DNA of 64,000 nt from Marinovum algicola (GCF_900109145.1 NZ_FNYY01000002.1:62001-126000); one strand, 5' to 3'; positions 1 to 8,484 are shown, counted from the stretch's first letter. Numbers and translations: made by a program. Notes: generated from the sequence alone by a model not told the origin.

Positions 1-1
1 C

Positions 2-544
2 GGCGGCGTGGCGCAGATCCTTGCGGCGCGGCACCCCGACAAGGTCAGCGGGCTCTTTCTGACCAATGCGATCTGTTACGAATCCTGGCCGGTGCCTGTG
101 GTCAAGGCGGTGGCGGCCACCGGCTCGATCCTCAAACATGCGCCCGACGGCTCGGTGCGTCAGTTCATGAAGTTGATGTTCTCGAAAGGCCATGACGCCG
201 CGGAGGCCCGCGCAGAGGCGCTGGAAACCCATGCGCCCTATTACGAGGCGCATGACGGGGCCGAAGCCTTCGTACGGCAGACCCAGTCGCTCGACAATGC
301 CGATACCATGGCGGTGGCCGAAGACCTGCCGCGCCTCGGGATACCGGCGCGGATCGCCTGGGGGGCCGAGGACGAATTCCAGACGCTGGATTATGGCGAA
401 CGGCTGGCCCGCGATCTGAAGGCGCCCCTGCGCCGGATCGAAGGGGGCAAGCATTTTACCCCGGAAGACCACCCGCAGATCATCGCCGAAGAGATCAACG
501 CGCTGATCCGCGAGGTCGAGGCGGCCGACCCGCCGGCCCGATAA
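2..544 (+). CDS. Alpha/beta hydrolase, C-terminal part (5' end outside window)
   Basis: The frame is open from base 2, so the start and the nucleophile lie upstream of the window. The first visible residues, GGVAQ, fit the tail of a nucleophile elbow (GxSxGG). About 180 residues remain. They include a cap-like helical part, an Asp-rich strand end (GAEDEF) that could hold the catalytic acid, and a late GGKHF that fits the catalytic His. This is the general alpha/beta hydrolase fold; the substrate cannot be told. The reading frame is clean to the TAA at 542-544. Confidence 0.8.
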   Translation, partial: GGVAQILAARHPDKVSGLFLTNAICYESWPVPVVKAVAATGSILKHAPDGSVRQFMKLMFSKGHDAAEARAEALETHAPYYEAHDGAEAFVRQTQSLDNADTMAVAEDLPRLGIPARIAWGAEDEFQTLDYGERLARDLKAPLRRIEGGKHFTPEDHPQIIAEEINALIREVEAADPPAR

Positions 545-589
545 CACCGGCAGATCGGAGAGCGGGCCGTGGCGGCCCGGTTGCGCGGA

Positions 590-1066
590 TCAGATCACCG
601 CGTCAAAGCCCACGCTGGCCCTGGCCGGTTCCGACGCCGTCTTGGCATAGCCCTTGAGGGCTGTGCTCAGCGCCCCGGGCCGGTCCTCGGCGACGGTTTC
701 CCGCGCGGCGAGAAGGTCCGACTTGGGGGTCTGGCCCAGCCCGTCGACCAGGCTGTTCATCTGGGTTTCGGCCTGCACCCGCAACGCCTGGGCGCGGGCC
801 TGCGAGATATCGGTCGGGCGCTCGATGGCGGCCACCGGCGCGACCTTCTGGGTCACGACAACGGCGGGTTTCTCCGCGACCGGCGCCGCCGCATTGGCGC
901 TGTCGGTGCTTTGCGCCGGGGCCGGCTCGGCCTTGGCGGGTTTGTTCTTGGCCTGGCTGTTCTCGGAAGGGCCCTTGTCCTTCTCGGCCTTTTGTTTTTC
1001 CTTGGTCTTCTGCTCCGCGGCGGGCATCGAAGATGCGCCCCCGAGCCCGAGGGATGATGTCAGCAT
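590..1066 (-). CDS. Hypothetical Lys/Glu/Ala-rich protein
   Basis: A 158-residue protein of unknown function. Residues 15-60 are a low-complexity Lys/Glu/Ala/Pro stretch that is probably disordered. The C-terminal half (from about residue 85) is more regular, with a predicted helix DISQARAQALRVQAETQMN. There is no signal peptide, membrane segment or known motif. It lies alone between the hydrolase and the Coq10-like gene, transcribed leftward. The ATG at 1066 is the first good start. Codon use matches its neighbours, so I take it as a real gene. Confidence 0.6.
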   Translation of the reverse strand: MLTSSLGLGGASSMPAAEQKTKEKQKAEKDKGPSENSQAKNKPAKAEPAPAQSTDSANAAAPVAEKPAVVVTQKVAPVAAIERPTDISQARAQALRVQAETQMNSLVDGLGQTPKSDLLAARETVAEDRPGALSTALKGYAKTASEPARASVGFDAVI

Positions 1067-1184
1067 GGCGATTTGTCTCCATAGTGGTTACCAAACCGTT
1101 GAATCGCCGATGATTGCGTCGGAAACGGGGCCAGTCTGTGGAGTTTTCAAAACATGTTAAACGCCGCCGGTGACAGCCGTGGGC

Positions 1185-1634
1185 TCAACCGTAAAGCTCT
1201 TCGGCGCGGGATTCGAAGGCGCGGACGATGCGGTGCATCGCCTCATTGAAGACCACGCCGATGATGCTTCGCAGGATGGCATTGCGGAACTCGAAATCGA
1301 CGAAAAAGGACACGTCGCATCCGCCATCGGCACGGTCGGCGAAGCTCCAGTTGGACTTCATGTATTTGAACGGCCCGTCGAGGTATTCGGTGTCGATCTT
1401 CCGGGCCTCGGGCCAGAGCACGACGCGGCTGCCGAATTGTTCGCGGAAAACCTTGAAGGAGATCACCAGGTCGGCCTCCATCAGAACCGAGCCGTCGGCC
1501 TGCGGTGTTTCGCGGCGGATCCGCGCGGCGGCGCACCAGGGCAGGAACTCCGGGTAGCGGCCGACATCGGCAACCAGATCGTACATCTGCTGCGCGGTAT
1601 ACGGAAGGTGACGGGTTTCGGAATGGGTTGGCAT
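1185..1634 (-). CDS. Coq10/RatA-like START-domain protein
   Basis: A 149-residue single-domain protein with the family opening HSETRHLPYTAQQMYDLVADVGRYPEFLPWC, followed by a helix-grip fold pattern and a C-terminal helix (GVVFNEAMHRIVRAFESRAEELYG). These features mark the SRPBCC ubiquinone-binding group that covers mitochondrial Coq10 and bacterial RatA. In alphaproteobacteria the likely role is binding or delivering ubiquinone. RatA toxin activity is known only for some enterobacterial members and is not implied here. The length is normal for the family. Confidence 0.85.
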   Translation of the reverse strand: MPTHSETRHLPYTAQQMYDLVADVGRYPEFLPWCAAARIRRETPQADGSVLMEADLVISFKVFREQFGSRVVLWPEARKIDTEYLDGPFKYMKSNWSFADRADGGCDVSFFVDFEFRNAILRSIIGVVFNEAMHRIVRAFESRAEELYG

Positions 1635-1706
1635 CGGGCCCCGGATTTGTCATGACGGTTCGGGGCCCATGTCGCCCGAAGACCAACGGATTTCAAGGGG
1701 TGGCCC

Positions 1707-2246
1707 ATGTCAGAGCGTCCTTATGTCATCGATCAGATGATCTCGGCCAAGACGATCGCGGCCCGCATCGAAGAGCTCTGCCGCGACATCCGGGGCGAGT
1801 TCTCGGACACGGAAAAGCTTGTGGTTGTGGGCCTGCTGCGCGGCTCCTTTGTGTTCATCGCCGATCTGGTGCGCGAGCTGCACATGCCAGTCGAGGTCGA
1901 TTTCATCGAGGCCTCGTCTTATGGCGACGCGATGGAATCGAGCCGCGAAGTGCGGATTCTCAAAGACCTGCGTGGCGCCATCGAGGGGCGGGATGTGCTG
2001 GTGGTCGAGGATATCGTCGACACCGGCCACACGCTCAGCCATGTGATCTCCCTACTGACCTCGCGCCACCCGGCGCGGCTGCGGTCGATCGCCCTGCTCG
2101 ACAAGCCGACCCGGCGCGAGGTGGATTTCCGCGCCGACTGGATCGGCTTCGAAATCCCCGATGAATTTGTTGTCGGCTACGGCATCGACTTTGCGCAACG
2201 CGACCGCAACCTGCCGTATATCGGCAAGGTCCGCTTTACCGAGTAG
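1707..2246 (+). CDS. hpt: Hypoxanthine phosphoribosyltransferase
   Basis: A 179-residue type I phosphoribosyltransferase for purine salvage: hypoxanthine (or guanine) plus PRPP gives IMP (or GMP). The PRPP-binding motif [13 protein letters not shown] lies at residues 97-109, and the N-terminal LLRGSFVF loop is in place. Both match the hypoxanthine family. The ATG at 1707 is preceded by a GGGG stretch (ribosome site in AAGGGGTGGCCC). A 59-codon membrane-protein gene follows after 5 bp. Confidence 0.95.
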   Translation: MSERPYVIDQMISAKTIAARIEELCRDIRGEFSDTEKLVVVGLLRGSFVFIADLVRELHMPVEVDFIEASSYGDAMESSREVRILKDLRGAIEGRDVLVVEDIVDTGHTLSHVISLLTSRHPARLRSIALLDKPTRREVDFRADWIGFEIPDEFVVGYGIDFAQRDRNLPYIGKVRFTE

Positions 2247-2251
2247 CGCCG

Positions 2252-2431
2252 ATGCACTGGCTGTATCGCATGTCGCTCTGGGCCCGGCGCCCGCCATCGG
2301 CCAGACGGGTGATGCTGGTGCTGGCGGTGATTGCGGTCTGCCTTGCGATCTACGCCGTCGAACGCTGGGTTGGCTGGCCGGAGGCGCTGACCGCCGAGCG
2401 GCTGCGCTGGGGCGGCGGCGCGCTGCCGTGA
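2252..2431 (+). CDS. Small single-pass membrane protein
   Basis: A 59-residue ORF starting 5 bp after the hpt stop and ending 2 bp before the converging LysR gene. It has a basic N-terminus (MHWLYRMSLWARRPPSARR), one hydrophobic helix at about residues 20-36 (VMLVLAVIAVCLAIYAV), then a short Trp-containing tail (ERWVGWPEAL). The positive-inside rule suggests an N-in inner-membrane protein. It is probably co-transcribed with hpt. Function is unknown. The spacing, codon use and clear topology argue that it is real despite its size. Confidence 0.65.
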   Translation: MHWLYRMSLWARRPPSARRVMLVLAVIAVCLAIYAVERWVGWPEALTAERLRWGGGALP

Positions 2432-2433
2432 GG

Positions 2434-3291
2434 TCAGGGGCCGGCCAGCGCCTCGGCCTGATCCGCCAGCACCTCGCGCACCACCGCCATGAACCGCGCC
2501 ATGCGCGGTGAGCCCGCCAGATCGCGGTGGCAGAGCACCCAGATCGGGATCCGCATGCGCGGCAGGCCGCAGTGCACCGGCCGCAACTCGGGGCATTCCA
2601 CCGCCAGAACATGCGGCAGGATGGCGATCCCCTGCCCCCGGACCGCCATTGCGCGCAAGGCCAGAAAACTGTCGGCGCAGGCAGCGATCCGGTCGGGCGC
2701 CACATGTTCGGCCATCCACTGCGCCGGGGCGGCCCGCGCCAGCGGCCCCGCGAGGCCCAGCCAGCGGCGGTCGTCCGGGTCGCGGGCATAGGCGCCGAAC
2801 CCCAGTTCCGCCGCCGCCGCACCAGACATGTCGGACGGCCGCGTCAGCGAGGGCCGCACCGCCAGATCCGCCTGAAGCCGGCCCATGTCGAGATGCGCAT
2901 TGTTTGACATCAGGCAGACCCGGTGCGGCGCCATGACGTCGGAGATCCGGCCCAGCCCGGCCGCCAGCACGCCGGTGCAGAAGGTATCCGTCGAGGTCAG
3001 CCGCAGCAGGTCGCCCGCCGCCGCGCCGCCGGCACGCAGCAGATCGCTGACCCGGCCCAGCGCAAGCGCCGCTTCTCGCGCCGCTTCGATCACGTCTGCG
3101 CGATCCGTCCGGAGCCGATAGCCTTGCTGCGAGCGTTCGAAAACCTCGGCGCCATGCGCGTCTTCGAAAGCCGAGATTCGGCGCAAAACCGTTGCATGGT
3201 TGACCCCGAGCCGCCGTGCCGCGCCGCTGACCGAGCCGGTTTCGGCCACCGACAACACGAATTTCAGGTCATCCCAATTGTCGTTGTGCAT
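2434..3291 (-). CDS. LysR-family transcriptional regulator
   Basis: A 285-residue regulator. The N-terminal winged helix-turn-helix is at residues 5-65 (DLKFVLSVAETGSVSGAARRLGVNHATVLRRISAFE). The rest is a periplasmic-binding-like effector domain. It is divergent from the cytochrome c' gene across a 96-bp gap, the usual LysR arrangement with its target, so the cytochrome operon is its most likely target. That is an inference from position; the effector is unknown. The ATG at 3291 gives the normal N-terminus. Confidence 0.9.
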   Translation of the reverse strand: MHNDNWDDLKFVLSVAETGSVSGAARRLGVNHATVLRRISAFEDAHGAEVFERSQQGYRLRTDRADVIEAAREAALALGRVSDLLRAGGAAAGDLLRLTSTDTFCTGVLAAGLGRISDVMAPHRVCLMSNNAHLDMGRLQADLAVRPSLTRPSDMSGAAAAELGFGAYARDPDDRRWLGLAGPLARAAPAQWMAEHVAPDRIAACADSFLALRAMAVRGQGIAILPHVLAVECPELRPVHCGLPRMRIPIWVLCHRDLAGSPRMARFMAVVREVLADQAEALAGP

Positions 3292-3387
3292 GAATGCGCA
3301 CCTGTTTCGCAGGGTTTCGGAATATGTTTGTGATCCTTGCAGTGCATACTAAGCTCTGTTTTAGGCACCAACTTCGGGAAGGTACTG

Positions 3388-3843
3388 ATGAAAAAGATTG
3401 TAACTGTTCTGGCCGCCACGGCAATTCTGTCCGGCGGCACTGTTGTCGCGCAGGAATACAAGAACCAGATCAAGGCCCGTCAGGGCACGATGTGGGTGAT
3501 CGCGCTCAACCTTGGCACGCTGGGCGCGATGGCCAAGGGCGAGGCCGAATATGACGCCGAGGCCGCCACCACCGCCGCCGAGTCGATCCAGGCCGCGTCG
3601 AATATCCACGTTCCAGCGCTCTTTCCCGAAGGCTCCGACGGCGAGATGAACGAAGGTTCGACAGCCAAGGCATCGATCAGCCAGGACATCGCCGGTTTCA
3701 GCGAGAAATGGGCCGCGCTGGGCACCGCCGCCGACAAGGCCGTGGCCGAGGCCGGCACCGGCAAGGACGCGCTTGGCCCGGTGATGGGGGCGTTGGGCGG
3801 CGCCTGCAAATCCTGCCATGAAACCTATCGCATCCCGCAGTGA
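3388..3843 (+). CDS. Class II cytochrome c (cytochrome c' type)
   Basis: A 151-residue periplasmic cytochrome. A signal peptide (MKKIVTVLAATAILSGGTVVA) is followed by a four-helix-bundle length of sequence, and the single heme site CKSCH is at residues 140-144 near the C-terminus, as in class II cytochromes. An in-frame start 51 nt upstream would put extra residues before the signal peptide. The ATG at 3388 follows GGGAAGG and is preferred. Cytochromes c' bind NO or serve as electron carriers; which applies here is not visible. It leads a likely operon with the diheme cytochrome. Confidence 0.92.
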   Translation: MKKIVTVLAATAILSGGTVVAQEYKNQIKARQGTMWVIALNLGTLGAMAKGEAEYDAEAATTAAESIQAASNIHVPALFPEGSDGEMNEGSTAKASISQDIAGFSEKWAALGTAADKAVAEAGTGKDALGPVMGALGGACKSCHETYRIPQ

Positions 3844-3852
3844 CGGTGCTGA

Positions 3853-4767
3853 ATGGTTAAGGTTCTGAGGCTGATTGTTCCGGCCGCGATTGTCGCGGCC
3901 GGGATTGCTTGGGTGATGACCGCACCGAAAACCGTGGCCGAGGACGCCTTTGCCAGCCCCGAGGGCGGCGAAGTGGCGCGCGGCGAGACGGTGTTTCGCG
4001 CCGCCGGCTGCGGCACCTGTCATGCCGCGCCCGGGGCCGAAGGCGACGACAAGCTGGTTCTGGCCGGCGGGCAGAGCTTTCCTTCGCCCTTCGGCGCCTT
4101 CACCGCGCCCAATATTTCGCCCGATCCCGACCATGGCATCGGCGAGTGGTCGCTTCAGGACCTCGCCAATGCGCTGCTGCACGGGGTATCGCCCGAGGGC
4201 GTGCATTATTTTCCGGCCTTTCCCTATACCTCGTACACCCATATGGGCGACCGCGACATTGTCGATCTCTACGCCTATCTTCAGACCCTGCCGGCCAGTT
4301 CCGCGCCGTCGCAGCCGCATGAGGTGGGCTTTCCCTTCAACATCCGCCGCAGCCTCGGCGGCTGGAAATTCCTGTTTCTCAAGGATGACTGGGTGATGGA
4401 CGGCAACGATCTGGGGGCCGAGCTGACCCGCGGCCGCTACCTGGTGGAAGCGCTGGGTCATTGCGCCGAATGCCACACGCCGCGCAACGCGCTTGGCGGG
4501 CTCGACCGCAGCCGCTGGATGGCCGGGGCGCCCGACCCTTCGGGCAAGGGGACGATCCCGGCGCTGACACCGGACAAGCTCTCCTGGTCGGCCACCGACA
4601 TCGCCTATTACCTCGAGAGCGGCTTTACGCCCGAGTTCGACAGCGCCGGGGGTCATATGGCGGCGGTGGTCGAGAATACCTCAAGACTGCCGGCGGAGGA
4701 CCGTGCCGCAATTGCCGCATATGTCAAGGCATTGCCCGTGCCCGTGGCGGCAAGCACAGGCTATTAG
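3853..4767 (+). CDS. Diheme cytochrome c
   Basis: A 304-residue protein with an N-terminal membrane anchor or uncleaved signal (residues 4-22). It has two class I heme c sites, CGTCH at residues 53-57 and CAECH at 204-208. Each sits in a cytochrome domain of about 130 residues, with NISPD after the first site. The layout resembles the cytochrome subunits of membrane dehydrogenases (gluconate or alcohol type), but no catalytic subunit is adjacent. It starts 9 bp after the cytochrome c' stop, so the two are very likely co-transcribed and may pass electrons to each other. Confidence 0.9.
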   Translation: MVKVLRLIVPAAIVAAGIAWVMTAPKTVAEDAFASPEGGEVARGETVFRAAGCGTCHAAPGAEGDDKLVLAGGQSFPSPFGAFTAPNISPDPDHGIGEWSLQDLANALLHGVSPEGVHYFPAFPYTSYTHMGDRDIVDLYAYLQTLPASSAPSQPHEVGFPFNIRRSLGGWKFLFLKDDWVMDGNDLGAELTRGRYLVEALGHCAECHTPRNALGGLDRSRWMAGAPDPSGKGTIPALTPDKLSWSATDIAYYLESGFTPEFDSAGGHMAAVVENTSRLPAEDRAAIAAYVKALPVPVAASTGY

Positions 4768-4814
4768 ATCAGAATCGGTGTAGGCTGTCTCCGGACCATA
4801 TCTGGGGGGATATG

Positions 4815-5867
4815 ATGCATGTGGTGATTGCCGGCGCCGGGCCAACCGGGCTGACGGCCGCTGTCGAGCTGGCCCGTCTTGGCGCGCGCGTCACGACGCT
4901 GGAAAAGCGCTCCGGCCCGTCCTATCTGTCGCGCGCGGTGGGGCTTCAGCCCCGCTCGCTCGAGATCCTCCGACCCTCGGGTGTGGCCGATGCCCTCCTG
5001 CGCGAAGCTGTGGGTTTTTCCGGCATCACCTTTCATTTGCGTGCCGAAGAGGTGGCGCGGCTGCCGCTGGGCTTCGACGCTGCCAGCCGGCTCTGGGGGC
5101 TGGCGCAGGACCGGACCGAGGCGCATCTCGAGACCGCGCTCACCCATTACGGAGAGATCGTGCGCTACGGCGTTGAATTCCGAGGGTTTTCCCAGGACGC
5201 CAAGGGCGTCAACGTCGAAACCGGCGATGGCCATCTCGAGGCTGACTACCTGATCGGCGCCGATGGCGTGCACAGCGCCGTCAGAGCGGCCATGGGGCTG
5301 GAATTCCGCGGCCGCGATCTGCCCGGCACGTGGTCGATCGCCGATGTGGATGCCGAAGGCTGGCCCGATCCGACGCGGTTCCAGGGCTTCCTGCTCGATC
5401 AGGGCGACGTGCTGGTGGTGGTGCCGCTGGAAGAATCCCGCTTTCGGGTGATCTCGTCGCGCGAAGATGCGCTGGCGGCCTTGCCGGTGCCGATGGACAT
5501 CCGCCGGGTACGGCGGCGCGGCAATTTCACCGTCTCGGTGCGGCAGGTGAAGCGCTATCAGGAAGGCCGGGTGTTCCTTGCCGGGGATGCGGCACATTGC
5601 CATTCGCCGGTGGGCGGGCGCGGCATGAATCTCGGCATTGCCGATGCCGCCGACCTGGCGCAGCGGATCATCGACGGCTCCACCGACGGCTATACCGAGA
5701 CCCGCCACCCCGAGGGCGCGCGGGTGCTGCGCCTGTCGGAACGCGGGCGCAAGATGCTGAACACCACAAGCGCCACGCGCCGCGGACTGGCGATCCGGGC
5801 GATGAAACTCGGCGCCGCGGTGCCGCCGGTCGGCCGGGCGATGGTGCGCCGGTTGGTGTCGGGATGA
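4815..5867 (+). CDS. FAD-dependent aromatic-type monooxygenase
   Basis: A 350-residue flavoprotein of the PHBH/UbiH fold. The Rossmann GxGxxG (GAGPTGLTAAVELARLG) is at the N-terminus, the DG motif reads YLIGADGVHSAVR, and the GD motif reads VFLAGDAAHCHSPVGGRGMN. The family uses NAD(P)H and O2 to hydroxylate aromatic or lipid-like substrates; the substrate here is not evident. I chose the second of two adjacent ATGs (4812, 4815) because it is better spaced from GGGGGGA at 4804-4810. It follows the cytochromes by 47 bp and may belong to the same unit. Confidence 0.88.
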   Translation: MHVVIAGAGPTGLTAAVELARLGARVTTLEKRSGPSYLSRAVGLQPRSLEILRPSGVADALLREAVGFSGITFHLRAEEVARLPLGFDAASRLWGLAQDRTEAHLETALTHYGEIVRYGVEFRGFSQDAKGVNVETGDGHLEADYLIGADGVHSAVRAAMGLEFRGRDLPGTWSIADVDAEGWPDPTRFQGFLLDQGDVLVVVPLEESRFRVISSREDALAALPVPMDIRRVRRRGNFTVSVRQVKRYQEGRVFLAGDAAHCHSPVGGRGMNLGIADAADLAQRIIDGSTDGYTETRHPEGARVLRLSERGRKMLNTTSATRRGLAIRAMKLGAAVPPVGRAMVRRLVSG

Positions 5868-6002
5868 GCGCGGGGGATTGAGTGTGGGTGGCGTGAGGCG
5901 GGCTGGATGGCAACCCCGTCCAACGGGATTTCATCCGCGCCGCAGGTCATAACACCCGGCCACGACGCGGACCGCCTTCGGGCCGCGCCGCGCGACCGAC
6001 GG

Positions 6003-6953
6003 TCACACCTTGGCGAGCCGCGCGTCGCGATTGGCCTTGAGCCGGGCGAAATCGTCGCCGGCGTGATAAGACGACCGGGTCAGCGGCGTGGCCGAGACCA
6101 TCAGGAAGCCCTTGCCATAGGCCGATTTCTCGTAGGCCGCGAATTCATCGGGATGCACGAACCGCTCGACCCCGTGGTGTTTCGGCGTCGGCTGCAAATA
6201 TTGCCCGATGGTCAGGAAATCCACATCCGCGGCGCGCATGTCGTCCATCACCTGGGTCACCGCCTGGCGGTCCTCGCCGAGGCCCACCATGATGCCGGAT
6301 TTGGTAAAGATCGAGGGGTCGAGTTCCTTGACCCGCTGCAACAGGCGCAGGCTGTGGAAATAGCGCGCGCCGGGCCGCACCTCGGGATAGAGACCGGGCA
6401 CCGTCTCGAGGTTGTGGTTGAAGACATCCGGCTTGGCGGCGACCACCACTTCGAGCACCTCGGGGGCGCATTTCAGGAAGTCCGGCGTCAGGATCTCGAT
6501 CGTCGTGCCGGGCGAGCGATGGCGCACCGCGCGGATGGTCTGGGCAAAGTGATCGGCGCCGCCATCGGCCAGGTCGTCGCGGTCGACCGAGGTGATCACC
6601 ACATGGTTGAGCCCCAGCTTGTCGACCGCATGCGCCACCCGGCCCGGCTCGAAAACATCGAGGTTTTCCGGGCGGCCGGTGGCGATGTTGCAGAAGGTGC
6701 AGCCGCGGGTGCAGATGTCGCCCATGATCATCATGGTGGCATGGCCCTGCGACCAGCATTCGCCGGCATTGGGGCAGCCGGCCTCTTCGCAGACCGTCAC
6801 GAGGTTGTTCTCGCGCATGATCTTGCGGGTTTCGTTGTACCCTTCGCCGCCGGGCGCCTTGACGCGAATCCAGCTCGGCTTCTTTGGCTGCGCATTGTCC
6901 GGGCGATGGGCTTTTTCCGGATGGCGTTGCTCAGGGATCTTGAGGTCTCGCAC
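6003..6953 (-). CDS. lipA: Lipoyl synthase
   Basis: A 316-residue radical-SAM enzyme that inserts two sulfurs into octanoyl-E2/GcvH to make lipoyl groups. The auxiliary cluster cysteines are at residues 55, 60 and 66 ([12 protein letters not shown]) and the radical-SAM CxxxCxxC at 81, 85 and 88 (CTRGCTFC). Both signatures are diagnostic. The start is GTG at 6953, with GGGGA about 7 nt upstream on the minus strand. It is divergent from a peroxiredoxin gene. Confidence 0.97.
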   Translation of the reverse strand: MRDLKIPEQRHPEKAHRPDNAQPKKPSWIRVKAPGGEGYNETRKIMRENNLVTVCEEAGCPNAGECWSQGHATMMIMGDICTRGCTFCNIATGRPENLDVFEPGRVAHAVDKLGLNHVVITSVDRDDLADGGADHFAQTIRAVRHRSPGTTIEILTPDFLKCAPEVLEVVVAAKPDVFNHNLETVPGLYPEVRPGARYFHSLRLLQRVKELDPSIFTKSGIMVGLGEDRQAVTQVMDDMRAADVDFLTIGQYLQPTPKHHGVERFVHPDEFAAYEKSAYGKGFLMVSATPLTRSSYHAGDDFARLKANRDARLAKV

Positions 6954-7002
6954 GATTTATTCCCCGCGACGTTGGCTGATAGCGTGGCCTATAGCATAAG
7001 TG

Positions 7003-7081
7003 CTTGCAGTGAGCCATGCCAGTACGACATTGCTGCCATGCTGTCGCTCATCCCCAGTTCTCAAGTATTGCTCACTGCAAG
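7003..7081. promoter_or_regulatory. Perfect 12-bp inverted repeat in lipA/peroxiredoxin intergenic region
   Basis: CTTGCAGTGAGC at 7003-7014 and its exact reverse complement GCTCACTGCAAG at 7070-7081 are 55 bp apart, inside the 255-bp region between two divergent genes. The pair could be a split operator or the stem of a long hairpin. No protein or RNA match is claimed. Confidence 0.5.
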
Positions 7082-7208
7082 TCAGATCTCCTAGACATCA
7101 CTTGGATTCTGCACCTGCGAAGGGTTTACTTCGCGCGTGCGGCATTACATATCCGCCGGGCCGGAGCGACCGGCCCCAGACGATTGCCAGCGATTGACGG
7201 AGAGCAAG

Positions 7209-7760
7209 ATGAAAACCGGATACAGACTTCCCGATGTGACCTTTCACACCCGCGTGCGCGACGACAGCCTCGAAGGGCCCAACCCCTTCCGCTGGGAAGA
7301 CAAGACCACGGCGGATTATTTTGCCGGCAAGCGGGTGATCCTGTTCTCCCTGCCCGGTGCCTTCACCCCCACCTGCTCGACCTACCAGCTGCCCGGGTTC
7401 GAGAAGAACGCCGAGACCTTTGCCAACCATGGCATCGACGCGATCTACTGCATGTCGGTCAACGACAGCTTCGTGATGAACAAATGGGCGCAGGACCAGA
7501 AGCTCGAGACCGTCACCGTGATCCCCGACGGCTCGGGTGAATTCAGCCGCAAGATCGGTATGCTGGTGGCCAAGGACAACCTCGGCTTCGGCATGCGCTC
7601 CTGGCGCTATGCGGCCATCGTCAAGGATGGCGTAATCGAAGCCTGGTTCGAAGAACCCGGCCTGGCCGACAACCACGGCGAAGACCCCTATGGCGTCTCG
7701 TCGCCCGAGACCGTTCTGGAGTACCTGGCCGAAGACGCCAAGGGCGTCGCGGCGGAATAA
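7209..7760 (+). CDS. Peroxiredoxin, Prx5 type
   Basis: A 183-residue thiol peroxidase. The peroxidatic site is PGAFTPTCSTYQLPGFE, with the catalytic Cys in the PxxxTxxC pattern typical of Prx5. A second Cys occurs in IYCMSVNDSFV. It reduces H2O2 or alkyl hydroperoxides, usually with glutathione/glutaredoxin. There is no signal peptide, so it is cytosolic. The ATG at 7209 follows GGAGAGC. An in-frame upstream start would add a Ser/Pro-rich tail foreign to the family. It is divergent from lipA. Confidence 0.93.
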   Translation: MKTGYRLPDVTFHTRVRDDSLEGPNPFRWEDKTTADYFAGKRVILFSLPGAFTPTCSTYQLPGFEKNAETFANHGIDAIYCMSVNDSFVMNKWAQDQKLETVTVIPDGSGEFSRKIGMLVAKDNLGFGMRSWRYAAIVKDGVIEAWFEEPGLADNHGEDPYGVSSPETVLEYLAEDAKGVAAE

Positions 7761-7770
7761 TCCGGGTTTC

Positions 7771-7834
7771 GGGGGCTCTGCCCCCGTCCTCGCAAGCGAG
7801 GACTCCCCCGGCGGTATTTGAGAAGAGAAGAAGG
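7771..7834 (+). repeat. Intergenic repeat family A, copy 1
   Basis: Two hairpins followed by a purine tail: GGGGGCTCTGCCCCC (7771-7785), then TCCTCGCAAGCGAGGA, then CCCCC and GGTATTTGAGAAGAGAAG. The same order recurs at 35550-35616 (minus), 40385-40446 (plus), 28118-28157 (minus, partial) and, as tail only, 56045-56067. Here it lies between the convergent peroxiredoxin and Lrp genes and may also end transcription. Confidence 0.7.
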
Positions 7835-7877
7835 ACTGGGGGGTGCCTCGGTCCTTTTTTGTATTTGGAAGATGGGC

Positions 7878-8345
7878 CTACAGGATCGGCCAGGGGCTGG
7901 TGGGTTTGGTGCGGCGCAGGACGAAATTGGTGTGGCTGGCGCGGACGAGGCCGGAGGCCAGGATGCCGCGCATCAGGAAATGCTCGAGATCCTCGGGATC
8001 CTTGGCGGCGATCTTCAGGATATAATCGCTCTCGCCGGTGACGCTGGCGCATTCGGTGATCCGGTCTTCGGTCTGCACCAGACGGTTGAAGGCGGCGATG
8101 GTGTCTTCGCGGTGATCCATCAGGGTGACAAAGACATAGGCCAGGGCATGAAGCCCCAGAAGCTTGGGATTGAGCCGCGCGGTATAGCCGGTGATCAGCC
8201 CGGCCTCTTCCATCCGCTTGATGCGCCGCCAGCAGGGCGAGGTGGAAAGCGCCACCTGCCCCGCGATCTCCTGGATGCTGGCCTTGCCGTCGGTTTGCAG
8301 CAGGTGGAGGATTCGACGGTCGGTGCCGTCGAGCGCGAGGGTCAT
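7878..8345 (-). CDS. Lrp/AsnC-family regulator
   Basis: A 155-residue regulator. The N-terminal HTH (LDGTDRRILHLLQTDGKASIQEIAGQVALSTSPCWRRIKRMEEAG) is followed by the RAM ligand-binding domain. It is divergent from phhA, so it probably controls phenylalanine breakdown. That is inferred from position. The frame stays open to an ATG at 8396, but those 17 extra residues are produced by the 21-bp duplication (PETRGN occurs twice). The ATG at 8345 has GAGAGG upstream and gives the normal family N-terminus. Confidence 0.92.
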   Translation of the reverse strand: MTLALDGTDRRILHLLQTDGKASIQEIAGQVALSTSPCWRRIKRMEEAGLITGYTARLNPKLLGLHALAYVFVTLMDHREDTIAAFNRLVQTEDRITECASVTGESDYILKIAAKDPEDLEHFLMRGILASGLVRASHTNFVLRRTKPTSPWPIL

Positions 8346-8355
8346 CTTGCCTCTC

Positions 8356-8397
8356 TTTCCGCGAGTTTCAGGCAAATTTCCGCGAGTTTCAGGCAAA
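8356..8397. promoter_or_regulatory. Exact 21-bp tandem duplication, putative Lrp operator
   Basis: Two identical 21-bp units (8356-8376 and 8377-8397) each begin TTTCCGCGAG and end GGCAAA. A degenerate third TTTCCG start follows at 8400. They lie just upstream of the Lrp gene and about 90 bp before phhA. A period of two helical turns suits cooperative binding by an Lrp dimer array. Binding is inferred. Confidence 0.55.
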
Positions 8398-8484
8398 TAT
8401 TTCCGTCATTCTGCGCAGAGACGACAAGATGGGCAAGTTTTTCCCGGCAATCGGATGGAAAATACCCGGCAAGGAGGAGCCATC

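Noticed and set aside
1185-1634. RatA toxin of a toxin-antitoxin pair
   Set aside because: The START-like fold is shared with Coq10, no RatB-like gene is adjacent, and a ubiquinone role fits alphaproteobacteria better.
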